64,000 nt of DNA from Bacteroides_D sp963546395 (GCA_963546395.1 CAUUMS010000006.1:36316-100315); one strand, 5' to 3'; numbered from the stretch's first letter, positions 9,319-17,683 are shown. The notes: a model not told the origin generated them from the letters alone. Program-made: numbers and translations.

Positions 9319-10569
9319 CTATCGGCTACGTCTTCCGCGCCGCTTGGCTGCGGCCCGAGCCTGCTGCTCCTCCTCATGGCGGCGTAGCAGCGTCTTCCAG
9401 TCCGATTCGGCCGCCAGCGAGAAATCCACCGTGTGCTGATACTCCCCCTGTTGCAGCTCCACCACAGGCAGGTAGCGTCCCAGCAGCTTTTCTATCGCCT
9501 CGCGCAGGGGCACCTCCTCGGTGGCGCACAGCGACAGGGCTACCCCCCGCTTGGTGCCACGACCCGTGCGGCCTATGCGGTGCACGTAAACCTCGGCCTC
9601 GGTGGGCATATCGTAGTTCACCACCATACCCACATCGGGGATGTCGAGCCCGCGAGCTGCCACGTCGGTAGTAATCAGCAGCCGCACCGCCCCCTCGGTG
9701 AACTGGCGCAGCGTCTCCTCGCGCTCCTCGCGCGTGAGGCCCCCGTGCATCACCCGGCTCTCGATGTTCACCCGCTGCATGGCATCAGCCACGCGCTGCG
9801 CTCGCACCTGCGTGCGCACGAATGCGATGATCTTCTTATCCTCGTGCCCGTGGACTATCCGCTCCAGGAAGAAGCGTTTGTCATTCATCTCCACCTCAAT
9901 GAGCGAGTGGACGATGTTGCGCGACACCGGATCCTCAGGGGCAATCTCAATGCGTATGGGGTTCACCACCAGGCCGTAAGCTAGCCGTTTGATCTCGTGC
10001 GAGATGGTGGCCGAGAAGAATAGCGTTTGCCTCCGGCGTGGGGCGTAACGTAGGAGCTGAGCGATGTCGGGCCTAAAACCCAGGCTCAGCATCTTGTCCG
10101 CCTCGTCGAGCACCAGCATTTGCAGCCCCGAGAGGTCGATGTAGCGATTGCGCGCCAGATCGTGCATGCGTCCCGGCGTGGCCACCACGATGTCGAGCCC
10201 CCGCGGCAGAGCCGTCGCCTGCTCCTCGAAGGGCACCCCGCCCACTATGCACACGGTGATGAGCCCTGTGCCCTGCGTCAGCATGCCAAACACGCCCGCC
10301 ACCTGCTGCGCCAGCTCGTGGGTGGGCACTAGCACAATGGCCCGCGGGGTGAACGGCCCCGGCCTGTCGGCCCTACGCGCAAGCAGCTCCACGGTGGGGA
10401 CGGCGTAGGCCATCGTCTTCCCCGTGCCCGTCTGGGCAATGGCCAGCAGATCATTCCCCCGCAGAATGGGCGGAATGGCCCGGAACTGGATGTCCGTAGG
10501 ACGGCGAAAGCCCCCCCGCTGCAAGTTGTCAGCCAGGGGGGCTACGAGATCGTACCGGTCAAAGAGCAC
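9319..10569 (-). CDS. DEAD-box ATP-dependent RNA helicase (RhlE-like)
   Basis: A 416-residue cytoplasmic RNA helicase. The first RecA domain has the Q motif (PTDIQFRAI), motif I AQTGTGKT, motif II DEAD in VLDEADKML, and motif III SAT. The second domain has ARGLDIPDV and HRIGRTGR. A short basic tail (AAAKRRGRRSR) follows, as in RhlE-type enzymes involved in ribosome assembly or RNA turnover. It lies 32 bases downstream of the thioredoxin-like gene on the same strand, probably one transcript. The subfamily is inferred from the tail and overall size. Confidence 0.92.
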   Translation of the reverse strand: MLFDRYDLVAPLADNLQRGGFRRPTDIQFRAIPPILRGNDLLAIAQTGTGKTMAYAVPTVELLARRADRPGPFTPRAIVLVPTHELAQQVAGVFGMLTQGTGLITVCIVGGVPFEEQATALPRGLDIVVATPGRMHDLARNRYIDLSGLQMLVLDEADKMLSLGFRPDIAQLLRYAPRRRQTLFFSATISHEIKRLAYGLVVNPIRIEIAPEDPVSRNIVHSLIEVEMNDKRFFLERIVHGHEDKKIIAFVRTQVRAQRVADAMQRVNIESRVMHGGLTREEREETLRQFTEGAVRLLITTDVAARGLDIPDVGMVVNYDMPTEAEVYVHRIGRTGRGTKRGVALSLCATEEVPLREAIEKLLGRYLPVVELQQGEYQHTVDFSLAAESDWKTLLRRHEEEQQARAAAKRRGRRSR

Positions 10570-10601
10570 AGCGCGTTCTCCTCGTTAATTCGCAAGCCCG
10601 C

Positions 10602-11141
10602 TTAGAGTTTGCTCTTGAAGCTCCCGTTGAAGGTCTCCCAATCCTGCGTCTTGTAAGCCTCGGTGGCAATGTAGTGCAGGATGGGCTCAATCTGCGTGGG
10701 CGAGTAGTAGCCCGGCACGGCCGTGATGAGGCTGCCCGTGGCGTCGAGGTAAACGATGGTGGGGTAAGAGAGCTTGCCCCCCGTGAGAGCCACCGCCAGC
10801 TCGTGCGGCCCGCGCCCCTCGGAGCTCGGCCCGTACTTGGTGCCGCGGAACTCCACCGAATCGTGCTGCTCCGCGTTGAACTTCACCGCGTAGTACTTCG
10901 TCCCAATAAACTCGGCAATCCCCTTATTGGAGAACGTGTAGGCATCCAGCCGCTTGCAGTAGCCGCACCAGTCCGTGTACAGATCCACCAGTATCGGCCT
11001 GGGGTCGGCCTTCGCCCGCTCCACAGCCTCAGGGAGCGTGAGCCACTCAATCGTATTGGGCTGCGCCTGCGCCCCTCCGCATCCGTACATGGCTAGCGCA
11101 AGCAATGGGAGTGCAAGAGCTAACAAAACGTTTGTCCTCAT
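10602..11141 (-). CDS. Thioredoxin-like lipoprotein
   Basis: 179 residues. The frame stays open far upstream, but the start MRTNVLLALALPLL at 11141 is right: it gives a signal sequence ending in C21 (probable lipoprotein, somewhat loose lipobox MYGC). The thioredoxin-fold active site is WCGYC with C59 and C62, preceded by ILVDLYTDWC. The cis-Pro region is LSYPTIVYLDATG. The family acts in the periplasm or outer membrane as a disulfide reductase or chaperone. A -7 box lies about 105 bases upstream and the helicase gene follows after 32 bases. Confidence 0.88.
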   Translation of the reverse strand: MRTNVLLALALPLLALAMYGCGGAQAQPNTIEWLTLPEAVERAKADPRPILVDLYTDWCGYCKRLDAYTFSNKGIAEFIGTKYYAVKFNAEQHDSVEFRGTKYGPSSEGRGPHELAVALTGGKLSYPTIVYLDATGSLITAVPGYYSPTQIEPILHYIATEAYKTQDWETFNGSFKSKL

Positions 11142-11245
11142 ATTGTACTGTTGGTATTTTCCGGTAAACGTGCTGGCTAGGGGCTTTGTTCTGCAAGCCG
11201 TGCGAATGACCCCCTGCGCCATGCGCAAACTCCGGCACGCTGGCG

Positions 11246-11253
11246 CAAAGGTA
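11246..11253 (-). promoter_or_regulatory. -7 box for thioredoxin-like/helicase operon
   Basis: TACCTTTG on the minus strand, an exact match to TAnnTTTG. No TTTG sits at the expected ~20-base spacing. It predicts a leader of about 100 bases. Confidence 0.5.
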
Positions 11254-11542
11254 CGCCGAAGTTGGACAACGCGCCGATGGGCCACCAGCCTCGAGCCCCC
11301 AACCAGGCACCCGCTAGGCACCAAGACCGCACTTTGGACTACTAAATACGGACTTGACACGGCGTTGCTACGGCGAGGGTACGGCGATGAAATGGCGGAG
11401 CGTTAAAAACTCCACTACCACTATGATGTGAGAAAGATGCGGATTGCATGCGCTAAGAACGTTGCGCACAGCCGCTGGTAGGTAGCTGAGTGGGTGCGGA
11501 TAACGGCGTTGCCACCCCATGAATGGGTGCGATGCGCGGCTA

Positions 11543-11574
11543 TTTGCCTCTTCGGCCGCATGCGGTTACCTTTG
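11543..11574 (+). promoter_or_regulatory. Promoter of the R-M operon
   Basis: TTTG (11543-11546), 20 bases, then TACCTTTG (11567-11574), a full match to the Bacteroidota promoter. The predicted start of transcription is within a few bases of the ATG at 11584, so the methyltransferase mRNA should be nearly leaderless. Confidence 0.75.
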
Positions 11575-11583
11575 CGCACATAG

Positions 11584-12723
11584 ATGAAACGCGAGCAGGA
11601 GCAGATGAGGGCTGGGACTGAGCGCGCCGTGGTGTCGCTATTCTCCGGGGCCATGGGGCTCGACCTCGGCCTGCGGCAGGCTGGGCTGCCCGTGGTGCTA
11701 GGGCAGGATGCGGATCCTGCGTGCGTGGCCACCATGCGCATCAATGGGCACAGGGCCCTGGCGGGGGACATACGGGGCATTGCGCCTGCCGACCTGCTAA
11801 CGGAGGCGGGACTACAGCCCGGCGAAGCCTTCCTGGTGTGCGGCGGTCCCCCGTGCCAACCCTTCTCGACGGCTGGCAAACGGCTCGGCATCAACGATCC
11901 GCGCGGGAGCCTGTTCATGGATTTCATCCGCATGCTCGACTACATACGGCCCCGCTTCTTCATCATGGAAAACGTGCGGGGACTGGTATCGGCCCAGCTG
12001 CATCGCACCCCCTCCGACGAGCCAGACCCCACCGCCACGGCCACCACTGCGGGCAGCGTGCTAGAGGTGATTCTCCACGAATTTCGCCGCCTGGGTTACA
12101 CCACCGTGCATGGCATTCTCGACGCGGTGGACTACGGGGCCCCGCAGTTCCGCGAGCGATTCGTACTGCTGGGCAGCCGCGACCATGAGGCCATCTTCCT
12201 ACCCCACCCCACGCATTTTCGCCAACATCAGCACGCGGCCTACCGGTGGCGCACACTCCGCGAGGCCATTGGCGACCTAGAGGACGACCCGGGGCCATGT
12301 GCCTCCTTCAGCGCAGCACGCATGGAGCTACTCGCCCAGGTGCCCGAGGGGGGTAACTGGCGCAGCCTGCCACCCGACCTCGTGCGTGAGGCTATGGGGG
12401 GGGCCTACAGCTCGGGGGGCGGAAAGGTGGGATTCTATCGCCGACTAGCCTACAATCAGCCCGCGCCCACCCTGGTGACATCGCCCGTGCAGAAGGCCAC
12501 CATGATGTGCCACCCCACCAAGCTTCGACCGTTGAGCGTGCGCGAGTATGCACGCATTCAGCAGTTTCCGGACGAGTGGACGATCACCGGCCCCATGGTG
12601 GCACAGTATCGCCAGATTGGTAACGCCGTGCCCGTGGGACTCGCATGCGCCCTGGGGCAGGCAATCATAGCCACCGCAGAGCAGACGTCCACCATCCACA
12701 CCAAGCGTTCACCACGGAAATAG
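11584..12723 (+). CDS. DNA (cytosine-5) methyltransferase of a type II R-M system
   Basis: 379 residues with the ordered C5-methyltransferase motifs. Motif I is SLFSGAMGLDLG (about residues 18-29). Motif IV is GGPPCQPFST with catalytic C91. Motif VI is ENV at 129-131, and motif VIII QFRERF is at 188-193. A target-recognition stretch follows, then motif IX RPLSVREYARIQQFPD and motif X IGNAVPVGLA. It protects DNA against the endonuclease encoded 42 bases downstream. A run of eight G (12396-12403) lies in the target-recognition part; the frame is intact, but a slip there would inactivate the enzyme. The recognition sequence cannot be read from the protein. Confidence 0.93.
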   Translation: MKREQEQMRAGTERAVVSLFSGAMGLDLGLRQAGLPVVLGQDADPACVATMRINGHRALAGDIRGIAPADLLTEAGLQPGEAFLVCGGPPCQPFSTAGKRLGINDPRGSLFMDFIRMLDYIRPRFFIMENVRGLVSAQLHRTPSDEPDPTATATTAGSVLEVILHEFRRLGYTTVHGILDAVDYGAPQFRERFVLLGSRDHEAIFLPHPTHFRQHQHAAYRWRTLREAIGDLEDDPGPCASFSAARMELLAQVPEGGNWRSLPPDLVREAMGGAYSSGGGKVGFYRRLAYNQPAPTLVTSPVQKATMMCHPTKLRPLSVREYARIQQFPDEWTITGPMVAQYRQIGNAVPVGLACALGQAIIATAEQTSTIHTKRSPRK

Positions 12724-12765
12724 GCCACTGGGAGGCACCCCGCACATCGGCTAACGCTATAGAAT

Positions 12766-13506
12766 ATGCCCATTAACAGTACATACGATGAGGGCGCAAT
12801 AGCCCAGGCTGTAGAGCAGAGCCTACGGCAGTTCTACGAGAGCCTTATCGCACGAATTGACAGCCTGGACATCGAGGCGATAATGAAGCGCAAGAATCCC
12901 TACCTGTTCCGGGCTAAGGCCATGTGCGGAGCCTCGCAGATTGTGGAGGCTGTGCTCTCCGCATTCGTCTCATCATCTGAGGAGACGATTTTCGGTAATG
13001 TCTTCTTCGAGCCCATAGCCCTGGCCGTCTCGCAGGGGCATAAGGCTCTGGGTGAGGGCATCGATGTGCAGGTGGAGCGCGGGGATACGATCTACGCCAT
13101 AGCTGTGAAATCGGGGCCCCACGTCTTCAACGCAAGCAGCCGGAAGAAGCAGGCAGAGAATTTCATTGCCGCCAGCAAGCGGGCGCAGCAGGCCAAGAAG
13201 CGGTTCGTTGCCATTGTGGGCTACGGGTACGGGCACAAGGGAGCCCCGAGGGTCGACAGCCCCAAGCTGTACGTGGAGCTGGCCGGGCGCGAGTTCTGGG
13301 CTGAGCTATCGGGCGATGCCGATTTTCACGTCAAGCTACTCCGCCTCATGGGGACGATGCCTGAGCAACTCGTGGCGGAGTTCCTGGCTGCCTATCAGCG
13401 AGCTGCCAACCGGCTCGTGCGGGAGTTCACGCAGCGGTTCTGCCACGCCGACGGATCCATAGACTGGGAGCAACTCATGGATCACAGCGCAGGCCACGCA
13501 GGGTAA
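12766..13506 (+). CDS. Type II restriction endonuclease, PmeII-like family
   Basis: 246 residues, 42 bases after the methyltransferase gene and on the same strand. I recognise the PmeII-type restriction enzyme layout: KNPYLFRAK at 43-51, SSEET at 70-74, and a PD-(D/E)xK-like core GID...YAIAVKSG with D100 and K115. Two further helices rich in lysine and arginine follow. It should cut unmethylated DNA at the site recognised by its partner. The start ATG at 12766 is the first in frame. The call rests on motif memory and on the neighbouring methyltransferase; the cleavage site is unknown. Confidence 0.8.
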   Translation: MPINSTYDEGAIAQAVEQSLRQFYESLIARIDSLDIEAIMKRKNPYLFRAKAMCGASQIVEAVLSAFVSSSEETIFGNVFFEPIALAVSQGHKALGEGIDVQVERGDTIYAIAVKSGPHVFNASSRKKQAENFIAASKRAQQAKKRFVAIVGYGYGHKGAPRVDSPKLYVELAGREFWAELSGDADFHVKLLRLMGTMPEQLVAEFLAAYQRAANRLVREFTQRFCHADGSIDWEQLMDHSAGHAG

Positions 13507-13712
13507 GACACCAGCCGCAATGCGTATGGTAGGGTAACGGAGGGAGGGGGATTGTAATAGAGAGAGGAAACGGAAGAAAAGCGGGAGGCATCACACCAAC
13601 ACAAGGGCTCAGCGCGACTGGTGGGACGAGAGGCAACCTCGCGCTAGCATCAAGGCAACAGGGGGGGCATGCGAAACAGAGGCAGGGACGGCACAGAGGA
13701 GCTGACAGGGCA

Positions 13713-13748
13713 TAAAAAATGCCCTGATGGCATTGCTACCATCAGGGC
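13713..13748 (-). terminator. Terminator of the tRNA-Glu/rpsT unit
   Basis: Perfect 10-bp stem GCCCTGATGG (13721-13730) with CCATCAGGGC (13739-13748), 8-base loop, followed on the minus strand by ATTTTTT. It ends the rpsT transcript 31 bases past the stop. Confidence 0.92.
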
Positions 13749-13779
13749 GCCTGTCCTACCAGAAGTTTGGTCAAGAGTT

Positions 13780-14043
13780 TTATGCTGTCGTTTTGAGCGT
13801 GTTGATGTGTGTCGCTAGGGCAGACTTTATGTTAGCGGCCTTGTTTCGGTGTATGATGTTCATTTTCACCAGCTTGTCGAGCTTCTTGGTGATATCTGGG
13901 AACATGGCCATCGCCTTCGTAGCATCACGTTCAGCCCGCAGATCGCGCACGAGGTTACGCGCCGTCTTGGCGTAGTACTTATTGTGCAACCGGCGCTTCT
14001 CGTTCTGCCTCACACGTTTCTTCGCCGACTTGATGTTTGCCAT
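13780..14043 (-). CDS. rpsT: 30S ribosomal protein S20
   Basis: 87 residues, beginning MANIKSAKKRVRQNEKRR, the standard S20 N-terminus that binds 16S rRNA. It is a highly basic three-helix protein of the usual family length. It starts 23 bases downstream of the tRNA-Glu 3' end, so the two are probably cotranscribed from the promoter at 14182-14213. A strong terminator follows. Confidence 0.97.
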   Translation of the reverse strand: MANIKSAKKRVRQNEKRRLHNKYYAKTARNLVRDLRAERDATKAMAMFPDITKKLDKLVKMNIIHRNKAANIKSALATHINTLKTTA

Positions 14044-14066
14044 AGGGAACTGTGCGATAAATTACT

Positions 14067-14141
14067 TGGTAGCCCGTAGCGGAATCGAACCGCTGTTACA
14101 AGGATGAAAACCTTGCGTCCTAACCCCTAGACGAACGGGCC
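14067..14141 (-). tRNA. tRNA-Glu (anticodon TTC), CCA encoded
   Basis: Minus-strand cloverleaf. The acceptor GGCCCGT pairs with ACGGGCT, the D loop contains AGGGGTTA, the anticodon loop is TTTTCAT on CAAGG/CCTTG, and the T arm is GCGGTTCGATTCCGC. Discriminator A is followed by an encoded CCA (14069-14067), unlike the tRNA-Phe of this window. Confidence 0.95.
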
Positions 14142-14145
14142 AACC

Positions 14146-14213
14146 CGAGGAGTGCAAAAGAGCACCCCTCGATTGCGAGCGCAAAGGTAGGTAGTTTTTT
14201 CTTCCCCACCAAA
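14146..14213 (-). promoter_or_regulatory. Promoter and leader hairpin of the tRNA-Glu/rpsT unit
   Basis: On the minus strand TTTG (14210-14213), 20 bases, then TACCTTTG (14182-14189), a full consensus promoter. Between the predicted start and the tRNA is a hairpin (CGAGGAGTGC with GCACCCCTCG, 14146-14171, one mismatch) that would form at the very 5' end of the precursor, next to the RNase P cleavage site. Confidence 0.75.
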
Positions 14214-14223
14214 TGATCGCCGG

Positions 14224-14715
14224 CTACTTGAAGAGGTAGCGCACGCCGATCCCCGCATTCCACCAGGGCCCGAAGTAGCCTGCGATGTTAAGCACGGGCA
14301 TCAAATCGAAGCTCAAGCCGAGGGGGATTTTCTCGAAAACGTACTCGAGCCCAATCACCCCATCGAGACCCGCGATGGCCGACCCGTAGTAGGCATCGGC
14401 ATAGGGGTTGTAGTAGCGGTTGGAGGTGGTGGCCACGTGCGCCCCGCCCCCGAAATACCAGCGTAGTCCCGGCGCGGGATCGATGTAGATGTGGTACTCG
14501 TAGAGGCCCGTAAGCCCCACCCCGTAGAGCCCAAAGCTGGCGAGCCCCTCGATGGCCGAGTGGCTGCCCAGGAAGTACTTGGCCGAAGCCGCAAAGTAGG
14601 GGCTCCCCGTTTTACCCCCAAGGCCGAGGGTGTAGCGATATTGCGCCTGCGCGCTGGTGGCGAAGGCTAGCGATATCAGCACGAATGCAAAGAGTGCGAG
14701 TATGCAGCGTTTCAT
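14224..14715 (-). CDS. Small outer-membrane beta-barrel protein
   Basis: 163 residues. The signal peptide MKRCILALFAFVLISLAFA is cleaved near SAQAQ. The mature part alternates hydrophobic and polar residues, rich in Gly and Tyr (YRYTLGLGGKTG, AGLRWYFGGGAHV-like strands), and ends in the strand IGVRYLFK, as expected for a BAM substrate. It looks like an eight-stranded porin-type barrel. The gene lies 36 bases downstream of gldB and is probably in the same transcript. Function unknown. Confidence 0.8.
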   Translation of the reverse strand: MKRCILALFAFVLISLAFATSAQAQYRYTLGLGGKTGSPYFAASAKYFLGSHSAIEGLASFGLYGVGLTGLYEYHIYIDPAPGLRWYFGGGAHVATTSNRYYNPYADAYYGSAIAGLDGVIGLEYVFEKIPLGLSFDLMPVLNIAGYFGPWWNAGIGVRYLFK

Positions 14716-14751
14716 GTTGCGATACTTTTACTGGTTTGGTTTGTCTTACAA

Positions 14752-15720
14752 TTAAGGTTTGTACCTGGCCCCGGAGAGTATCTCCTGCGGGTCGAGGGTG
14801 CACAGCAGATCGCCCAGGCTAAGGTCGGGATTACGATCCATATAGGCCTCGACGATGCGGTAGCCTATCCAGCTGGCCACCTGGCCGGGTGAGTCCTGGC
14901 CGAATGCGCTGGTGAATGGGCCGGGCTTGGTGAGCTGGTTCACTATGAGCGGGTTGCGCTCGTAGAGGAGCTTACGATCGGAAAGGTAGAGCCAAATGGC
15001 CCGCTCGTGCTCGTGGAGCCACTCGAGTTGCGCCTTGGAGAAGGCCTGCACGGTGGTGTCGGGCAAATGACGCAGGGCGTGCGCCACGCAGTAACGCACC
15101 TTACCGTCGGCGAGCATGTGATCGAGCACCGTGGCGCGGTCGGGGGGCAATGGGTACTCCACGCTAAGCCACGAGGTGAGGGCCTGGGGAGCGATGCGCT
15201 CGGCGTACATCCAACGGGCGAGGTAGTGCGGCACCCCAAGCTGATCGTAGTAGGGGCACTGCGGCCCCAGGAAACGGTCGAGGCCTATGCCGAGCACCGA
15301 GTCGGCCAGCAGGATGGAGGCGTTGAAGCCGCCATTGAAGAAGTAGATGCGCGGGGTGACTAGGTCGTATATACCCTCCTCGAGGCGGGCGAATGCGATA
15401 CGAAGGTCGTTGGACACGTCGGATACCGTGGGGAAGTGGGCCAGGACGCTATCCTCGAGGGATTGCATGGCCGGATCGCTGGCAAAGCTGGTGAGCAGCT
15501 CCTGGGTGGCCTGGGGCGATTTGCACCCCAAGAGCTCGGCCCAAAGACGGGCAAAAGTGGTGTCGGCCTGGTAGACAGCCGGAGCCCCGCCGCCACGCAT
15601 CAGCAACGAGTCGAGGCGTTGCACGGGCACATGCGCATCTGTGGCAGGCTGCGGGGTGGTGCACGCAGCCATGAGGGCTAACACGAGGGCCAGAACGGGA
15701 ACAATTTTCACAGTTCGCAT
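14752..15720 (-). CDS. gldB: GldB-family gliding/T9SS-associated lipoprotein
   Basis: 322 residues. The frame is open further upstream, but the start at 15720 (MRTVKIVPVLALVLALMAAC) gives a lipoprotein signal with C20. The body matches the GldB family, a Bacteroidota lipoprotein needed for gliding in Flavobacterium and conserved in non-gliders: ARLEEGIYDLVTPRIYFFNGGFNASILLADSVLGIGLD region, QCPYYDQLGVPHYLARWM, and a C-terminus with GRYKP-like end. GldB relatives resemble DUF2268-type protease folds, but I see no HExxH zinc motif. A -7 box lies at 15805-15812. The small barrel gene follows. Confidence 0.82.
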   Translation of the reverse strand: MRTVKIVPVLALVLALMAACTTPQPATDAHVPVQRLDSLLMRGGGAPAVYQADTTFARLWAELLGCKSPQATQELLTSFASDPAMQSLEDSVLAHFPTVSDVSNDLRIAFARLEEGIYDLVTPRIYFFNGGFNASILLADSVLGIGLDRFLGPQCPYYDQLGVPHYLARWMYAERIAPQALTSWLSVEYPLPPDRATVLDHMLADGKVRYCVAHALRHLPDTTVQAFSKAQLEWLHEHERAIWLYLSDRKLLYERNPLIVNQLTKPGPFTSAFGQDSPGQVASWIGYRIVEAYMDRNPDLSLGDLLCTLDPQEILSGARYKP

Positions 15721-15804
15721 GTTATACTGCGGGATGGGAGTGGGTATAGCCCGGGTGCACCCGATGCCAATGCAAATACACGCTACCCACCTTAAGAGTA
15801 TACG

Positions 15805-15812
15805 CAAAGGTA
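15805..15812 (-). promoter_or_regulatory. -7 box for gldB
   Basis: TACCTTTG on the minus strand, 84 bases upstream of the gldB start. No upstream box was seen at the usual spacing. It overlaps the 5' region of the divergent fhs gene. Confidence 0.5.
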
Positions 15813-15832
15813 AAACAATAATTGTGCTGGCG

Positions 15833-17503
15833 ATGATGAGCGATTTGGAGATAGCCCATGCGGCGACCATGCGCCCTGTGACGGAGGTGGCTGAGCAGCT
15901 CGGCATACGGGGTGAGGATGTGATACAGTACGGGCGTTACAAGGCGAAGGTACCGCTAAGCTATCTGCACAACGGGCGCCCCACCCCCGCTAAGCTGGTG
16001 CTGGTGTCGGCCATATCGCCCACGCCTGCCGGGGAGGGAAAAACCACGGTGTCTATCGGCCTGTCGCAGGCCATGAACCAGCTGGGGCAGCTAACCACGG
16101 TGGTACTCCGCGAGCCTTCGCTGGGGCCGGTGTTCGGGATCAAGGGCGGTGCCACAGGGGGTGGATACTCGCAGGTGCTCCCGATGGAGGATATCAACCT
16201 GCACTTCACAGGCGACTTCGCAGCCGTGGAGAAGGCGCACAACCTGCTTTCGGCACTGATCGACAACAACATTCAGAGCAAGAGCCGCTCGCTCAACATC
16301 GATCCGCGGACGGTGAACTGGAAGCGGGTGATGGACATGAACGACCGCTCGCTGCGCGACATCATCGTCGGGCTTGGCGGCACGGCCTCGGGCATACCGC
16401 GCGAGACGGGTTTCGATATCACGGCGGCCTCGGAGGTGATGGCCATCCTCTGCCTGGCGGAGGACATGGAGGATCTGAAGCGCCGGCTGGGTAACATCTT
16501 CGTGGGGTACACCTACGATAAGCAGCCCATCTACGCGCGCGACCTGCACGCGGAGGGGGCTATGGCGGCCCTGCTGAAGGATGCCATGCTGCCGAACCTG
16601 GTGCAGACCATCGAGGGGACTCCTGCCATCATACACGGGGGCCCATTCGCCAATATCGCCCAAGGGACGAACACGGTGATAGGCACCAAGATGGCCATGG
16701 CTCACAGCGACATGGTGGTCACCGAGGCGGGGTTCGGGTTCGACCTCGGGGCTGAGAAGTTCATGGATATCAAGTGCAAGTCGGCTGGCATACATCCCGA
16801 CGTGGTGGTGCTGGTGGCCACGGTGCGCGCGCTGAAGTACCACGGCGGTATGCCGTTGAAGGAGCTCACGACACCCAACGTGGAGGCTCTACGCAAGGGT
16901 ATCGGCAACCTGCAAAAGCAGGTGGAGAACATGGAGCTGTTCGGCTCGTGCCCCGTGGTGGCGATCAATCGCTTCACCTCGGACTCCGATGAGGAACTCG
17001 CCTGCATAGAAGAGGTGTGCCGCGAGCTGAATGTACCGGTGGCCGTGGTGGACGTGTGGGGCCAAGGAGGCAAGGGGGCCCTTAACCTGGGTGAGATAGT
17101 GATCAAGGCTGCCCAGAGCGGCACGAGCCGGTTTACACCCCTCTACGAGTGGACGATGCGCCCTGAGGACAAGATAGAGACCATCGCTAAGAAGATCTAC
17201 GGCGCGGCGGCAGTGGACTACACGGCGCAGGCGAAGGCGGCCATGCGTAAGGTGTACGCCCTGGGACTCGACAAGCTGCCGGTGTGCATGGCGAAGACGC
17301 AAAAGTCCCTGTCGGATAACCCAGACCTACTGGGACGACCCAAGGATTTCGTGGTGACGGTGCGTGACATTGAGATTGCTGCCGGGGCCGGATTCATCAT
17401 TCCCATCACGGGGCAAATCATGCGCATGCCAGGTCTCCCCGAGACCCCTTCGGCAGAGAAGATAAACATTGACAACGACGGCAACATCACGGGGCTGTTC
17501 TAG
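15833..17503 (+). CDS. fhs: Formate--tetrahydrofolate ligase
   Basis: 556 residues. The open frame extends further 5', but MMSDLEIAHAATMRPV at 15833 (or the next ATG at 15836) matches the family N-terminus. It makes 10-formyl-THF from formate, THF and ATP in the cytoplasm. Visible signatures are the P-loop PTPAGEGKTT, FGIKGGATGGGYSQV, RETGFDITAASEVMAI and the C-terminal PVCMAKTQKSLSDNP. The length is normal. The downstream formyl-THF cyclo-ligase gene places it in a one-carbon cluster, with a folded intergenic element in between. Confidence 0.96.
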   Translation: MMSDLEIAHAATMRPVTEVAEQLGIRGEDVIQYGRYKAKVPLSYLHNGRPTPAKLVLVSAISPTPAGEGKTTVSIGLSQAMNQLGQLTTVVLREPSLGPVFGIKGGATGGGYSQVLPMEDINLHFTGDFAAVEKAHNLLSALIDNNIQSKSRSLNIDPRTVNWKRVMDMNDRSLRDIIVGLGGTASGIPRETGFDITAASEVMAILCLAEDMEDLKRRLGNIFVGYTYDKQPIYARDLHAEGAMAALLKDAMLPNLVQTIEGTPAIIHGGPFANIAQGTNTVIGTKMAMAHSDMVVTEAGFGFDLGAEKFMDIKCKSAGIHPDVVVLVATVRALKYHGGMPLKELTTPNVEALRKGIGNLQKQVENMELFGSCPVVAINRFTSDSDEELACIEEVCRELNVPVAVVDVWGQGGKGALNLGEIVIKAAQSGTSRFTPLYEWTMRPEDKIETIAKKIYGAAAVDYTAQAKAAMRKVYALGLDKLPVCMAKTQKSLSDNPDLLGRPKDFVVTVRDIEIAAGAGFIIPITGQIMRMPGLPETPSAEKINIDNDGNITGLF

Positions 17504-17505
17504 TC

Positions 17506-17628
17506 GCACAAGGCTGACCTACAGCCAGACATAGGAGGGCGTAGACCCCCGCAGAGGCACATTTGAAGATGCAGTGCCCGGGCGCATGCTCGGCTGCCAT
17601 GGTGTGCCCCTGCGGGGGAGCCTTTTGC
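17506..17628 (+). ncRNA. Structured intergenic element between fhs and the formyl-THF cyclo-ligase gene
   Basis: A 123-base element in the 180-base gap. An outer stem pairs 17506-17515 with 17619-17628 (9 of 10 bases). A long inner stem pairs CCCCCGCAGAGGCACA (17546-17561) with TGTGCCCCTGCGGGGG (17603-17618), 15 of 16 pairs, around a 41-base loop with further pairing. The 30-base bulge between the stems has a small CCTA/TAGG hairpin on its 5' side. No promoter box is visible, and a short TTTT lies in the right outer arm. It could be a 3' UTR terminator/attenuator or an RNA gene. The 6S RNA gene of gammaproteobacteria also sits next to formyl-THF cyclo-ligase (ygfA), which is suggestive only. 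Confidence 0.4.
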
Positions 17629-17683
17629 ACATGGGGTACGGATGCAACACTGGCGATGAGAAGGACGTACCACTGGCACACCG

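Larger units (their letters stand above)
11142..11583. other. Divergent intergenic region between thioredoxin-like and methyltransferase genes
   Basis: 442 bases without a supported gene. It holds the minus-strand -7 box at 11246-11253 and the plus-strand promoter at 11543-11574. Open frames here in both directions look like chance extensions. Confidence 0.6.

Noticed and set aside
10602..11360. 252-residue version of the thioredoxin-like protein
   Set aside because: The first 73 residues are Arg/Pro-rich and cover the promoter; the internal Met gives a proper lipoprotein signal.
11421..11933. 170-codon minus-strand frame opposite the methyltransferase start
   Set aside because: Shadow of a real gene: it covers the methyltransferase promoter and its motif I region, and its translation is Ser/Pro/Arg-rich without structure.
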